Assembly: GCA_947167105.1 (NCBI GenBank)
Contig: CAMVGU010000003.1
Coordinates: 62,001 to 126,000, forward strand
Source of the DNA: an uncultured Selenomonas sp.
GTDB lineage: Bacteria > Bacillota > Negativicutes > Selenomonadales > Selenomonadaceae
Length of the DNA stretch: 64,000 bases
Reading direction: 5' to 3'
In this document: positions 39,601 to 49,103 of the stretch, piece after piece
Layout: every line of letters begins with the position of its first letter
Position numbering within the stretch: the stretch's first letter is position 1
Made by a program: the position numbers and the translations under genes
Notes under the pieces: model-generated
What the model saw: only the letters and a program-made list of their open reading frames with translations
Told to the model about the DNA's origin: nothing
Database searches by the model: none

Positions 39601-40384
39601 TTGCGGCCTGTATGCCAGAAAAAAGCAGCCGAAGTATATGCATGTAGTATTTTCTTCGCAAAATGGACGTACATATTCTTTTGATGGAAGGGATTTTAAC
39701 GATGAGGACGGTACACATACGTTGGAACTGGCTTATGCCTTGACGATACATAAGGCCCAGGGCAGCCAGTTTAAGACCGTCATTCTCGTTTTGCCGGCAA
39801 CCTGTCGGATAGCGTCACGGGAGCTCATGTATACGGCAATGACGCGACAGATTGAGCGTATCATCATTCTTTATCAGGGTGAGCCATACCAGCTTTTGCA
39901 GTATGCGGATGAGGCTAATTCGGATATTGCCCGTCGCTTTACGGACCTTTTCGCTGATGTTTTCCCTGACAATGACTATAAGCCGCAGATTGTGGAGGTA
40001 AAGGGGACGTTCTTTGATGAGCGCTTGATTCACAAGACAGTGCGGGGAGAGCTGGTGCGTTCCAAGTCTGAAGTTATCATTGCGAATGCTCTTTTCTATA
40101 ACGATATTGATTATGAATATGAGCCGGTGTTGGAGGTGGAGGGCCATGTAAAGCGTCCAGATTTTAAAATTTTGGATGGCGACACTGGAAAGGTTTGGTA
40201 TTGGGAGCATTGTGGCATGATGACCGACCCGCGGTATAGGAAACACTGGGATGACAAAAAGAAGTTTTATGAAAAGAATGGCATAGTGGAAGGCAAGAAC
40301 CTGATTGTGACCATGGATGATGAGCAGGGCGGTTTGGATGCCAGTGAAATCGATGAACTGATTAAAGAAACATTTGACCTTTGA
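36695..40384 (+). CDS. RecD-like SF1 helicase with C-terminal PD-(D/E)XK-like nuclease domain
   Basis: Walker A VLVGNAGTGKTTVLSVL, Walker B ETVIIDEASMLT, FVGDPNQLPPIG, YALTIHKAQGSQFKTVIL; C-term RSKSEVIIANALFYNDIDYEYEP...RPDFKI...VWYWEHCGM. Confidence 0.88.
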   Translation: MIQHISVRVPWHDNGWDGTICQDPAGNSACLKLKNIAENRNDRMEIAIRGERMEDHMEKVCCIAEGGAFMSPEDLTRKAEHPYVSTKTPSHSHLLPTSVVYPAYSFPTRPFAWLMRDWIKERAATYGVGYDDDREPEMRFTSNWVQDGDNHKAIFDYFYGDVYPEKSLCLAYAKQVPFTDDHRRVILGMGHVRKIIPAKEYDHTDAGQLRPLIWETMVCHTIRSEHKDGFLIPYQEMQAYADEHPEFDMESIIVYAPAYAMPEFSYATEHVSYDAVIDVILSCIKSFTIINECLDEDYSNVLSWLNSQLAEVWEERGAFPGLGPMLCAFGVKQGVMMAREMQDRGFAEADVCEWVDHVMATPQKYLSSGVAKGVTPILRKTWKSLGQERRTLFTLLARFTLSLSQAEMLFEENERRKNGLECSDAEIIANPYLLYEETRLKLEGSYIDISTVDKAVFPVSSIAVLYPLAEPTKLASDNDERRVRALAIAVLEAAAQRGHTFLPCNMLVNWMQKINLDPPCKVTSDMVAALEKYMEQLIMKREMKDGTEYYKLVRLHKFDQIIEKRVSKRLEAEKIEVLADWRSMLDAKFNSEGTEKLSIDEERARQEKAAVLNVLAESRLSVLVGNAGTGKTTVLSVLCSEDSIRTGGVLLLAPTGKATVRLKESVGSDDDHFVSLNVAQYLVRNSRFDWNDLRYKLARFTPSDVPETVIIDEASMLTEEMFGAILDAVGRKAKRIIFVGDPNQLPPIGAGKPFVDLVNLLKEKLQPGKFPRTCECYGELIVNRRQQQGERLDVALSKYFTRTEDVPDDDDVLAAIQKGKSKNISIERWNTREELESKLLDTVSAVLGLQGPDDVDGFNRTFGADVGEYVTFFNADAATHVDDWEVLAPVRNMPHGVQNINNLFHQKYRQRQMDMAKAPWRSIPKAMGDEGIVYGDKVINVQNKSRKYWDVADKANHDGYVANGELGLVCGLYARKKQPKYMHVVFSSQNGRTYSFDGRDFNDEDGTHTLELAYALTIHKAQGSQFKTVILVLPATCRIASRELMYTAMTRQIERIIILYQGEPYQLLQYADEANSDIARRFTDLFADVFPDNDYKPQIVEVKGTFFDERLIHKTVRGELVRSKSEVIIANALFYNDIDYEYEPVLEVEGHVKRPDFKILDGDTGKVWYWEHCGMMTDPRYRKHWDDKKKFYEKNGIVEGKNLIVTMDDEQGGLDASEIDELIKETFDL

Positions 40385-40426
40385 GCATGATTGCAGCCCA
40401 ATAGTGTGGAATGGGGGAATATAGCG

Positions 40427-43400
40427 GTGGATACAACTGCAATTACAAGTAAAATGAACGAATATATGTTTCGGTTAAATGGACAGCTAGGGCAGTGGCT
40501 TTCAGAGAAATTGCCTCAAATCACGGATAAATGGTGGCGTGAGCTTGTTTTTAGCAACCTGACATATTTGCAGCGTGATGCCGCTGAGAAAGGACATGTC
40601 AAGGAAATCAGTGGTTTGGATTTGGCTGCCAATTTGCGTATCATAGACAGGTGCTGGTTTGTACTTAGGAGTCGCTTCTTCTTGAATGATAAAGATAGGA
40701 AAAGCATCAGGAAAATGCAAGCCATCAGGAACGATTGGGCTCATATCGCTCCCGGTAAAATAACAAAAGAGAGAGTCACCACAAATGTACAGGTGATTAT
40801 TGACTTGATGCAGGCTTTTGGGGCCTCGATGAAAGACACCGGGGATATGGAACGCTTTTCTCTGGATGTAGAAGATGATAAGAATATCAGCACAGAGCTA
40901 ACTAAAACTACTGCCAAGCCTGCAGAGATTGCTGATAAGTTGTCACTGGAAACTGATGATAAAAGTCAAATACAGTTGGGCAGCATTGTCTGTCTGACCA
41001 GTAATGAGAGCAAGTCGGGGGCTGTCATTGGCATCAATGGCAATAGGTATACGGTATTCATCGATAACATGCCTAGTGTGTTTTACGCGGAACAGATCAA
41101 GTTGAAGCCGGTAGTGAATGAAATTGAGCGTTATGCCTCTTTGTCACAGGTGAGATCAGCTTTGACTGCGTATCAAATCAGTAATCCCGGTTCAGGCAGT
41201 CTATACTCGCTGAATGCAGCACGAATTGATTTTGTGCCGTTCCAGTTCCGTCCAGCCCTTAAAATGATAAAGGCCTATAGTCCACGAATTTTGGTCGCAG
41301 ATGATGTAGGTGTCGGTAAGACAATTGAGGCAGGCCTTATCTTGAAGGAGTTGGAAGCTAGGCATGGTGAGGTATCAGTTCTCGTTATTTGTCCTCGTCC
41401 TTTGGTGGCAGAGCGGAAATGGCAGTTAGAGATGAAGCGTTTTGATGAGAACTTTACCCAGCTCGATGGCAAAGAGCTGGCAGAAGCTATTTCCGAAACT
41501 GACAGGGATGGTGAATGGCCAGAGCGTCATTCTAAGACTGTGATACCATATTCTCTCTTTAGTGAAGATTCTATATTGGGGCGGCAGTCCAGTACCAACC
41601 GGAGGCACAGGAACATGGGCTTGTCGGAGCTAGACCCGTTGCCTCATTTCGACCTTGTGATTGTAGATGAAGCTCATAACATCCGTAATCCGAATACCTG
41701 GGCCTACAGAGGCGTAGAGTTGTTCTGCAGGAGTGCGGATGCGGTTATCTTTTTGACAGCTACGCCACTTCAGAACAGTAACGACGACCTTTATACGTTG
41801 TTGAATCTTTTACGTCCTGATATGGTCATAGATAAAGATACATTCAAGACTATGTCTGCCCCTAACCAATATGTGAATAACCTTCTGCGAATATTACGCA
41901 GGCAAGAAAATGGCTGGCAAGCAGCAGGCAAGGCCGAAATTGAACATATACTCAGCACAGATTGGGGGCGGAATGTAATTCAGCATAGTCCGGATTTTGA
42001 GTATGTCTTCAATTTCATGGAGCAAAACAATCCTTCCAGGGAAGATAAGATGGATATTATTTCTCGTGTAGAGGGACTGCATTCCTTCCATACAATTATC
42101 AATCGTACACGTCGTAAAGATATTGAGGATTTCTGCGTACGTAAAACTCAGACATTGGATGTGCCTTTCAGTGAAACGCAGCGTGAACTCTATGATTCGT
42201 TGCTGACTTTCGAGAAAAGAGCATTGTCAAGGCTACATGGCAGTCGTGGTGCGCGTTTTATGATGTGTACTATTATGCGTCAGGCTGCTAGTTGTATTTA
42301 TGGTCTGGCTCCCTTCATGGAAGACTTAGTACAAAAGCGCCTTAAGCAGATACAAGACGATGGTGAGTTATATGAAGAAGAATTCACTCTGACCAATGAT
42401 GAAGAGAAATCCTTATGGAAACTGGCAGATGAAATTAAGTCCCTGTCCCGCAACCTGCCTGATGACGATCCAAAGTTCGATAAAATGCTGGAGGCAATCC
42501 AGCAGAAACAGAATGAGGAAAATAATCGTGTGATTATTTTCAGCTCTTTCCGTCACACGTTGCGATATGTGCGCGAAAAGCTGATGCGGGCAGGACTGCG
42601 CATTGGTCAGGTAGATGGATCTGTTCCCGATGAAGAGCGTTACGCTCTGCGCAAGCGCTTCCTGCTGGACAGATCCGATAGTCATGCTATTGATGTCCTG
42701 TTGTTTAGTGAAGTCGGCTGTGAAGGCTTGGACTATCAGTTCTGTGACACAATGATTAACTATGATTTACCGTGGAACCCTATGCGTATTGAGCAGAGAA
42801 TCGGACGTATCGACAGACGTGGTCAAAAGAGTGATACTGTCAGGATTTACAATATGATTACCCAGGACACTATAGATGCCGTTATTTATGAAAGATGCCT
42901 TTTGAAGATCGGTGTCTTTGAGGCCAGTATCGGTGACTGTTCGGAAATCTTGGGAGATATCAGTGATAAGATTTTGCAAATCATGTTTAACCCGGAACTT
43001 TCTGAACAAGAACGTCAGGCAAAGATTGAGCAGATGGCGGATAATAAGGTAATGAAAGTACAGGAGTTGCAACGCTTGGAGCATGAAGAGAAGTCGTTGT
43101 ATGGTTTCGATCTATCTTCATATATGCTTGATAAGGATGTCCAAGGCGCAGAGAATCCTTGGATAAGTCCGACAAGCTTCCAGGAATTGTTGACTGCCTA
43201 TTTGAATGATGTTTTGGGTGAAGGAGAATACATCCTTGGTAAGCAGGAAAAGAAAACCTTACGACTATCAGCTGATAAACGTCAAAAATTATTGGCCGAT
43301 TTGATAGAGCAGCCTACCAGTAGCAATAATTATGCCTTTAAGCTCTGGAAATCATATTTGAAATCCAATTCTCCGAATCTGTCAATAACCTTTGACAGCC

Positions 43401-44005
43401 AGACAGCAAAGGATAATCGTGAGATTACTTTCCTGACCCAGATGCACCCGCTGATTGTACAGGCTGCAAGACATGAGTCCAGTGAGCAACCTTGCAAGCT
43501 TGCCATCGAGGTTAGTGATTCTGAGATTAAGCCGGGGGAGTATGAGTTTTTGGTTTATGCCTGGAAATATATTGGGCTGCGTCCTGACATCAAACTGGTG
43601 GCAGTAAGCAATGAGCCGAGCGTTGAGCAGAACGTACTGTCTTATTTGCAGTATGCAGCTGAATATGAAGGTGATGGACTTAACCATGATGCTGGCTGGG
43701 ATAGTATGGACTCCCGTCACTATGAGCGTTGGCAGGAGGCTAAGCAGAAGTATACTGATGATGTTCATGCTGAATGTGAATATAGACAGGAGCAACTGCA
43801 GCACTCCTGGCATCAGCAGGAGACCATACTTAAGAATCAGATTAATGCAGCAGAGGATGAACGTATACGTCGTATGCGTTCATCACAGCTAGAAAATACA
43901 CGGCTGAAATACGAGAAGCAAGTCAAGAAGCTTGATGACATTACTGTGCAGGCTGATATACATACGAGGGTGCTTGTTAAAGGCTTGCTTAGGGTTGATG
44001 GATAA
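40427..44005 (+). CDS. Swt1-type HEPN domain fused to SNF2/RapA-like helicase-translocase
   Basis: N-term RKMQAIRNDWAH (HEPN Rx4-6H); DDVGVGKTIEAGLIL, DLVIVDEAHNIRN, FLTATPLQNS, IEQRIGRIDRRGQ. GTG start at 40427 (or TTG 40391). Confidence 0.88.
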   Translation: MDTTAITSKMNEYMFRLNGQLGQWLSEKLPQITDKWWRELVFSNLTYLQRDAAEKGHVKEISGLDLAANLRIIDRCWFVLRSRFFLNDKDRKSIRKMQAIRNDWAHIAPGKITKERVTTNVQVIIDLMQAFGASMKDTGDMERFSLDVEDDKNISTELTKTTAKPAEIADKLSLETDDKSQIQLGSIVCLTSNESKSGAVIGINGNRYTVFIDNMPSVFYAEQIKLKPVVNEIERYASLSQVRSALTAYQISNPGSGSLYSLNAARIDFVPFQFRPALKMIKAYSPRILVADDVGVGKTIEAGLILKELEARHGEVSVLVICPRPLVAERKWQLEMKRFDENFTQLDGKELAEAISETDRDGEWPERHSKTVIPYSLFSEDSILGRQSSTNRRHRNMGLSELDPLPHFDLVIVDEAHNIRNPNTWAYRGVELFCRSADAVIFLTATPLQNSNDDLYTLLNLLRPDMVIDKDTFKTMSAPNQYVNNLLRILRRQENGWQAAGKAEIEHILSTDWGRNVIQHSPDFEYVFNFMEQNNPSREDKMDIISRVEGLHSFHTIINRTRRKDIEDFCVRKTQTLDVPFSETQRELYDSLLTFEKRALSRLHGSRGARFMMCTIMRQAASCIYGLAPFMEDLVQKRLKQIQDDGELYEEEFTLTNDEEKSLWKLADEIKSLSRNLPDDDPKFDKMLEAIQQKQNEENNRVIIFSSFRHTLRYVREKLMRAGLRIGQVDGSVPDEERYALRKRFLLDRSDSHAIDVLLFSEVGCEGLDYQFCDTMINYDLPWNPMRIEQRIGRIDRRGQKSDTVRIYNMITQDTIDAVIYERCLLKIGVFEASIGDCSEILGDISDKILQIMFNPELSEQERQAKIEQMADNKVMKVQELQRLEHEEKSLYGFDLSSYMLDKDVQGAENPWISPTSFQELLTAYLNDVLGEGEYILGKQEKKTLRLSADKRQKLLADLIEQPTSSNNYAFKLWKSYLKSNSPNLSITFDSQTAKDNREITFLTQMHPLIVQAARHESSEQPCKLAIEVSDSEIKPGEYEFLVYAWKYIGLRPDIKLVAVSNEPSVEQNVLSYLQYAAEYEGDGLNHDAGWDSMDSRHYERWQEAKQKYTDDVHAECEYRQEQLQHSWHQQETILKNQINAAEDERIRRMRSSQLENTRLKYEKQVKKLDDITVQADIHTRVLVKGLLRVDG

Positions 44006-44032
44006 CAGGGATAAGAGATAGGCGGTACGGTG

Positions 44033-47000
44033 ATGGATAGCATAAGCGATATTTTCAATAAGTATGCAAACATTGAAGCAGGGGATTTAAGCAGCAATCA
44101 GAAACGACAGTTGTATGATCTGTTGGGGACAATGCAGCCTGAGGCATTGAAGACTTTGGATGAGCATCGAATGTATGTGCAGATTCTGCAAAAATTCAGG
44201 CAGTCCAGCATGGATGACATGCGCTTGAATGGCAAGAAATTTATCAAAACATTAGAATCATTGCTTTCTGTAGGTGAAGACGGTGTTTATTCCAATAATC
44301 AACGCTTCATTTATGAGTTAATTCAGAATGTCGATGACTGTGAATATGAAAATATGAGTGATGCCAGCCTGGAGATACAGTTCAAGTATACTAATGAGCC
44401 TGGCAAAGTTATCCTTACCTACAACGAGAAAGGCTTTACGCCAGGGAATGTGTTTGCCATTACTGGTATTGCGGAAGCCTCAAAAAACATTTCGGCTGAT
44501 AAGGTAGAAATAGGCGAGAAAGGCATAGGTTTCAAATCGGTTTTTGGCATAGCAGATAAAGTGCGCATTGAGAGTGGCATGTTCGCTTTTGAACTGCACA
44601 AAGATAATTTTACCGTACCAGTGCCATGTTACGATGGCTTTGAGCCTGTTCACGGTACCAGGATGACACTTTTTATGCCAGTGCTGAAATGTCGTGATCT
44701 ATATCGCAGCCTTGCCCAACAGTACATCAAGCCAGATGCTGCGCTAAACAGGAATCCTATCTTGTTCCTGAATAAGCTGACTCATTTGAAAATGTTTTTT
44801 GATGGCTTCCGTTATTTGGAATTCGATGTTCAGCGTGCTGAGCCAGAGATAAGAGGTAGCCTCCTATTTGAAGCAATGGTATCTGTTTCTGTAGATATGA
44901 AAGATACTCATAATGGTATTGACCGCTCTGAGAAAAACGAGATTATGTGCCATAGATATACCGAGCCCATCATTTATGGACGTAGGGAGTGTTTGGCTCG
45001 TTATGGCGATGATGCTCCATTCCAGGAAAGACGACACAATCTGATAATGGTATTTCCAGTTCTGGGCAAAGGGTTGGAGGAATACAATGGTGTAATGTAT
45101 TCTTTTCTCCCTACACAAGTTAAAGTCAATGCTCCTATTGTGATGCATGTTCCTTATAAACTTGATGGTTCACGTGAGTTCGTAGATCCGCAGGGTGAAA
45201 ATGATTGGTTTACATATACAAATTCCCGACTGGCTGATTTCTTGCATAAGGTTTACCTAGATTTTGCTCATGTCATAAAAGAAAATATAGTTTCATACAT
45301 CCCATCACATAATAAGTATTTCTTTATCCGTGATAATGAAAAAGTAACAGCACTCTGCACAGAAGAACTTCGTAGCACCAGCCTCTATAGAGATAAGATT
45401 TTCTACACGACAGACGGTACATTTGAATCGGCTGTCAATGTAGTGGCCTTTGCTAAAAATGAAGCAATTGCCGATCAGCAAGAGGTGTATAGCCTTTTGG
45501 GACATAAGTATAAGCTCTTTATACCACCTAGACCTATGGATATGAGCCAATATGGTGTTAAGGTCATAGAGAACGTCAGGAAACAACTTTTCAAAAGGGC
45601 AATGGAAGATGAATCAGTTACAGATGATATATTTTCTTGGTTGGAACAACCAGGGCAAGATACAAACTATGTAAAAATGCTGACTGAGGTAGAACCTGTA
45701 ATACTGAGTAAAAAACAAATCGCAGCTATTGCAAAGTATCCGTCAGTAATGCAGGGGCTCAGGCAACGTGCCCATGACGCTATTGCCTATGGACGATCCA
45801 TGGGTGTAACAATTAAGGATAAAGGTATGGTTCATCTGCCTGATACGGTAAAAGAGAGTATTGCAGATGCAGTAAATATGGCAGATTTGGATGGTGCCTA
45901 TAGTGCATATCTCAAGAAAATTGAATTGAATCTTTTTGGCTTAGAAGGTGTGAAAGGTGAATTCGCTCTGGCTGCAAGCAATGGCATAGTAGTTTCTGTT
46001 GAAACAGCTTTGAGTTCCTTTGCGGCTTTTTCCCGCAGATTTGATTCGAGGAAAACATTTACAGCTTCACTGGAAATACGCCAGGCAACAGAAAGGCTGA
46101 ATGCCGTTGATAATCAGAATATGACGAAAGATGAGTATCTGAATTTGTTGCGTGGTGTTAGAAATAGTTTATGTAGTGCTTTTGGCGAAAGAATGTACAA
46201 TAGCTACATACGTATTATCAAAGAGGCGGGAGCAGATAAGAAGCGCTTTCTTAAGGAACTGCTGCAAAATGCTGATGATTGTATTTACCCGGATGGTGTA
46301 GTGCCGGAGTTCAAATTGGATGAAGAAGAATCTGTCCTTAAAATTTCATATAATGAGCAAGGATTTACCAGGGATAATGTACGTGCTATTACAGCAATAG
46401 GGGAATCTACCAAGAATTTACTTCTGTCAGGTGATAAGCGTTCTATAGGTGAAAAGGGAGTTGGATTCAAATCTGTCTTTGGTGTTGCAGAATCAGTAGA
46501 TATTCATAGTAATGGTTTCGACTTTAGGCTAACAGAAAATAAACCGACAGTTCCAGACCGTTGCGATTCAATGGAGGTGTCGGAAGGAACTGTCATGATT
46601 TTTAGAATGAAGCCAAATGCAAGACCAAAACTCTCAAATGCTAGGATACTGCAGCTTTGCATGTGCTTGCGTCAATTAAAAAGCTTGTATATCTATGCTC
46701 ATCATGTGACAATTCTTGACAAAGGAAATAGTAGAATCGTGACGATTGATGGTATTCAGCATAAATATAAAAGATTTGAATATGTTTTTGCTGTCAAGGA
46801 TAAAACTGCAATCAAAGAGCGTAACAAGGGTGGCAGGCAAATCAGTGCAGAGCAGAAGATTGTTTGCTATATTCCAGAGAAAATAAAAGACCAGCCTTGT
46901 TATGTATACTCTGGCCTTCCTGTAGAGGGCGTTACCAGTTTGGTGCCGTTGATTATAGATGCACCGTTTGAGCTCACTACTTCCAGAGAAGAAATTTTGC

Positions 47001-48787
47001 AAAACAGCTGGAATGATGTTGTTAAAGAGCATATGTATAACGCCATACTGTCTTTGATGAAATCTGAAATGGCTTCCGGCATGGAAATTATGCGTTACAT
47101 TTATTTCCGTGCACAGGGCGGTCAGGTTGTCACATGGGGCAATTTCAATGTACCATATCTGAATAATGCTGAGTTACCGGAAATGTTGAAGAAACAGGTC
47201 ATATTGCCTGTGCTAGGTATGAATAATCATGTCTCTGCGATGCAAGGGTGTAAGGTTATACCTGATTTTATAGCCAGGATAAACCGAGAAACAAATATAA
47301 CAGGCCATTTTAAGGGCAATATACTGGACACTGTAGGTAAAACTCAGTATGTGCCGTTACTGGAGAGCATTGGTTGTGTAAAGGTATCTGGCCAAGAAAT
47401 ACTGTCATGTTTGAAGAAAATTGTTGAAACACATATACAGGATACTGTGTTTAGGGATGGACTTTATGCTTATTTATCCAACAACCAAGGTAATATCAGT
47501 TTCGATGGCATTGGTGAGGGAATACTGGAACTACCAGTATTCCCTGTGAAAGTCCGTGGAGGTACTGATTATATTCAGTACGCTGATAATTTGTATACTG
47601 CAAAAGGAAAAATCTCCAATGATGAGTATTGGATATTGAATGAAGAAATTATGCCTGTGACATTGGCAGATAAAATTCTGGATAAGTATGGCCGAGTAAA
47701 TGCTTTGACGCAGGAAGTCTTTGATTCAAGATACCAAAAAAATCTTGAAGAATTGATACAAGGGCATAATGACGACAAGGATGTCGCTATACATTTGCTA
47801 CAGGAATATGAAGATAATCATAGTGCTTTGGTTAAGTGCAGAAATGCTCTGCGAGGTTTGAGAAATCAAATACCGATGAAGATGGAGGATGGTTCTTATA
47901 AAAGAGGATATAAGTTCTTGAATCCTACAGAGCAGGTATTTGCTGGGAAACTCATGCATGGTCTTATTGTTGATAGGCGTTTTGCTAATTTGGCTGGTTT
48001 TCTAGAATGTGGCGATGTTCTGAAAATCCATTATAATGAGATGGACAATATTACGTATTTGGAAGATGAGGATATAGAGGACTTGCATTGTGGACAGTAT
48101 GATGTTGGTGGTGGCTTCGAGTACTTCTATGAAATAATTAGGAATGTAGTCAGCCAGGGATTAGTTTCTGATGAGCAAATTGAAAAATATAACCTGAATT
48201 TTGGTATGCCAATCGAAACAGACCTAGATACGAATGAGCCCTTTCCTGCTCTAAGAGTGAAAAATGCAGAGAAGTTAAAAAGTCATATCCAAAAATTGTG
48301 GGAAAACCCAAATCCTTATGTCGAGAAGAGGTATATCCAATGGCTTCCTAGCCATGCTTTGGAAAAGAGAAATTACACAACAGGTATGTATAAAAGTCAT
48401 TCCGGTGTGGATAAATCTTTTTGTCAAATGTGCAAAAAGAAATACAACAACAAGTATATTGAGCTGAATAATATCGAAAAACTTCCAGTATATGCGTGGA
48501 GCCAGATGTATTTGAATCTTTGCCTAACTTGTAGCAAAGACTATATCGAGCTACGTAATAACGATGCGTTATGGGGGCAGTTTATAGCTGGAATCATGAA
48601 TGTTAATCCTATGAGTGCTGATTGTTTTGATATACGTATCGGTGATAGTACAATTACTTTCACAGCAACTCACTTGGCGGAGGTGCAGGAAATACTGAAG
48701 CAAGAGGGTTGGGGCAAGAAAGCACCTAAACGTAAACCAAAGTTGGGTAATTCAAGTGATGATGAATTGGTCAGTAATAAAGAATAA
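44033..48787 (+). CDS. 1585-aa protein with two sacsin/NOV-type GHKL (HSP90-like) ATPase modules and C-terminal Cys4 motif
   Basis: Module 1 FIYELIQNVDDCEY...IGEKGIGFKSVFGIAD; module 2 FLKELLQNADDCIY...IGEKGVGFKSVFGVAE; C-term FCQMCKKKY...LCLTCSKDYIEL. Confidence 0.88.
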   Translation: MDSISDIFNKYANIEAGDLSSNQKRQLYDLLGTMQPEALKTLDEHRMYVQILQKFRQSSMDDMRLNGKKFIKTLESLLSVGEDGVYSNNQRFIYELIQNVDDCEYENMSDASLEIQFKYTNEPGKVILTYNEKGFTPGNVFAITGIAEASKNISADKVEIGEKGIGFKSVFGIADKVRIESGMFAFELHKDNFTVPVPCYDGFEPVHGTRMTLFMPVLKCRDLYRSLAQQYIKPDAALNRNPILFLNKLTHLKMFFDGFRYLEFDVQRAEPEIRGSLLFEAMVSVSVDMKDTHNGIDRSEKNEIMCHRYTEPIIYGRRECLARYGDDAPFQERRHNLIMVFPVLGKGLEEYNGVMYSFLPTQVKVNAPIVMHVPYKLDGSREFVDPQGENDWFTYTNSRLADFLHKVYLDFAHVIKENIVSYIPSHNKYFFIRDNEKVTALCTEELRSTSLYRDKIFYTTDGTFESAVNVVAFAKNEAIADQQEVYSLLGHKYKLFIPPRPMDMSQYGVKVIENVRKQLFKRAMEDESVTDDIFSWLEQPGQDTNYVKMLTEVEPVILSKKQIAAIAKYPSVMQGLRQRAHDAIAYGRSMGVTIKDKGMVHLPDTVKESIADAVNMADLDGAYSAYLKKIELNLFGLEGVKGEFALAASNGIVVSVETALSSFAAFSRRFDSRKTFTASLEIRQATERLNAVDNQNMTKDEYLNLLRGVRNSLCSAFGERMYNSYIRIIKEAGADKKRFLKELLQNADDCIYPDGVVPEFKLDEEESVLKISYNEQGFTRDNVRAITAIGESTKNLLLSGDKRSIGEKGVGFKSVFGVAESVDIHSNGFDFRLTENKPTVPDRCDSMEVSEGTVMIFRMKPNARPKLSNARILQLCMCLRQLKSLYIYAHHVTILDKGNSRIVTIDGIQHKYKRFEYVFAVKDKTAIKERNKGGRQISAEQKIVCYIPEKIKDQPCYVYSGLPVEGVTSLVPLIIDAPFELTTSREEILQNSWNDVVKEHMYNAILSLMKSEMASGMEIMRYIYFRAQGGQVVTWGNFNVPYLNNAELPEMLKKQVILPVLGMNNHVSAMQGCKVIPDFIARINRETNITGHFKGNILDTVGKTQYVPLLESIGCVKVSGQEILSCLKKIVETHIQDTVFRDGLYAYLSNNQGNISFDGIGEGILELPVFPVKVRGGTDYIQYADNLYTAKGKISNDEYWILNEEIMPVTLADKILDKYGRVNALTQEVFDSRYQKNLEELIQGHNDDKDVAIHLLQEYEDNHSALVKCRNALRGLRNQIPMKMEDGSYKRGYKFLNPTEQVFAGKLMHGLIVDRRFANLAGFLECGDVLKIHYNEMDNITYLEDEDIEDLHCGQYDVGGGFEYFYEIIRNVVSQGLVSDEQIEKYNLNFGMPIETDLDTNEPFPALRVKNAEKLKSHIQKLWENPNPYVEKRYIQWLPSHALEKRNYTTGMYKSHSGVDKSFCQMCKKKYNNKYIELNNIEKLPVYAWSQMYLNLCLTCSKDYIELRNNDALWGQFIAGIMNVNPMSADCFDIRIGDSTITFTATHLAEVQEILKQEGWGKKAPKRKPKLGNSSDDELVSNKE

Positions 48788-49103
48788 TTCAAACCTTGCA
48801 CCACAAAATTACGCAAAAATATCATTGCATTTAGGTGTGGCATAGGAGTACTAGGCTCCAAATAGGCACTCTTATGCACACTGTTTCAAATATCTATTCC
48901 ATAAACTGGGACGGATGCAGAAGGTAGATGTGTCAAGGATTCAGTACTACGATGTGGGCGTTGTTGTAAGACTGGAATATCGTATGCGTTTTATACATAC
49001 AACCTATACAAAATTCCTAATTGCATTACAACGCATGTGGAAGCTAGCGTGAAACTTGTCAGAGCAGATCTTCTGTGATAAGTAAGGGCAGATACACAGC
49101 ATT

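Noticed and set aside
48790-49100. Possible small gene in the intergenic region after the GHKL gene
   Set aside because: Only short frames without RBS or recognisable motifs.
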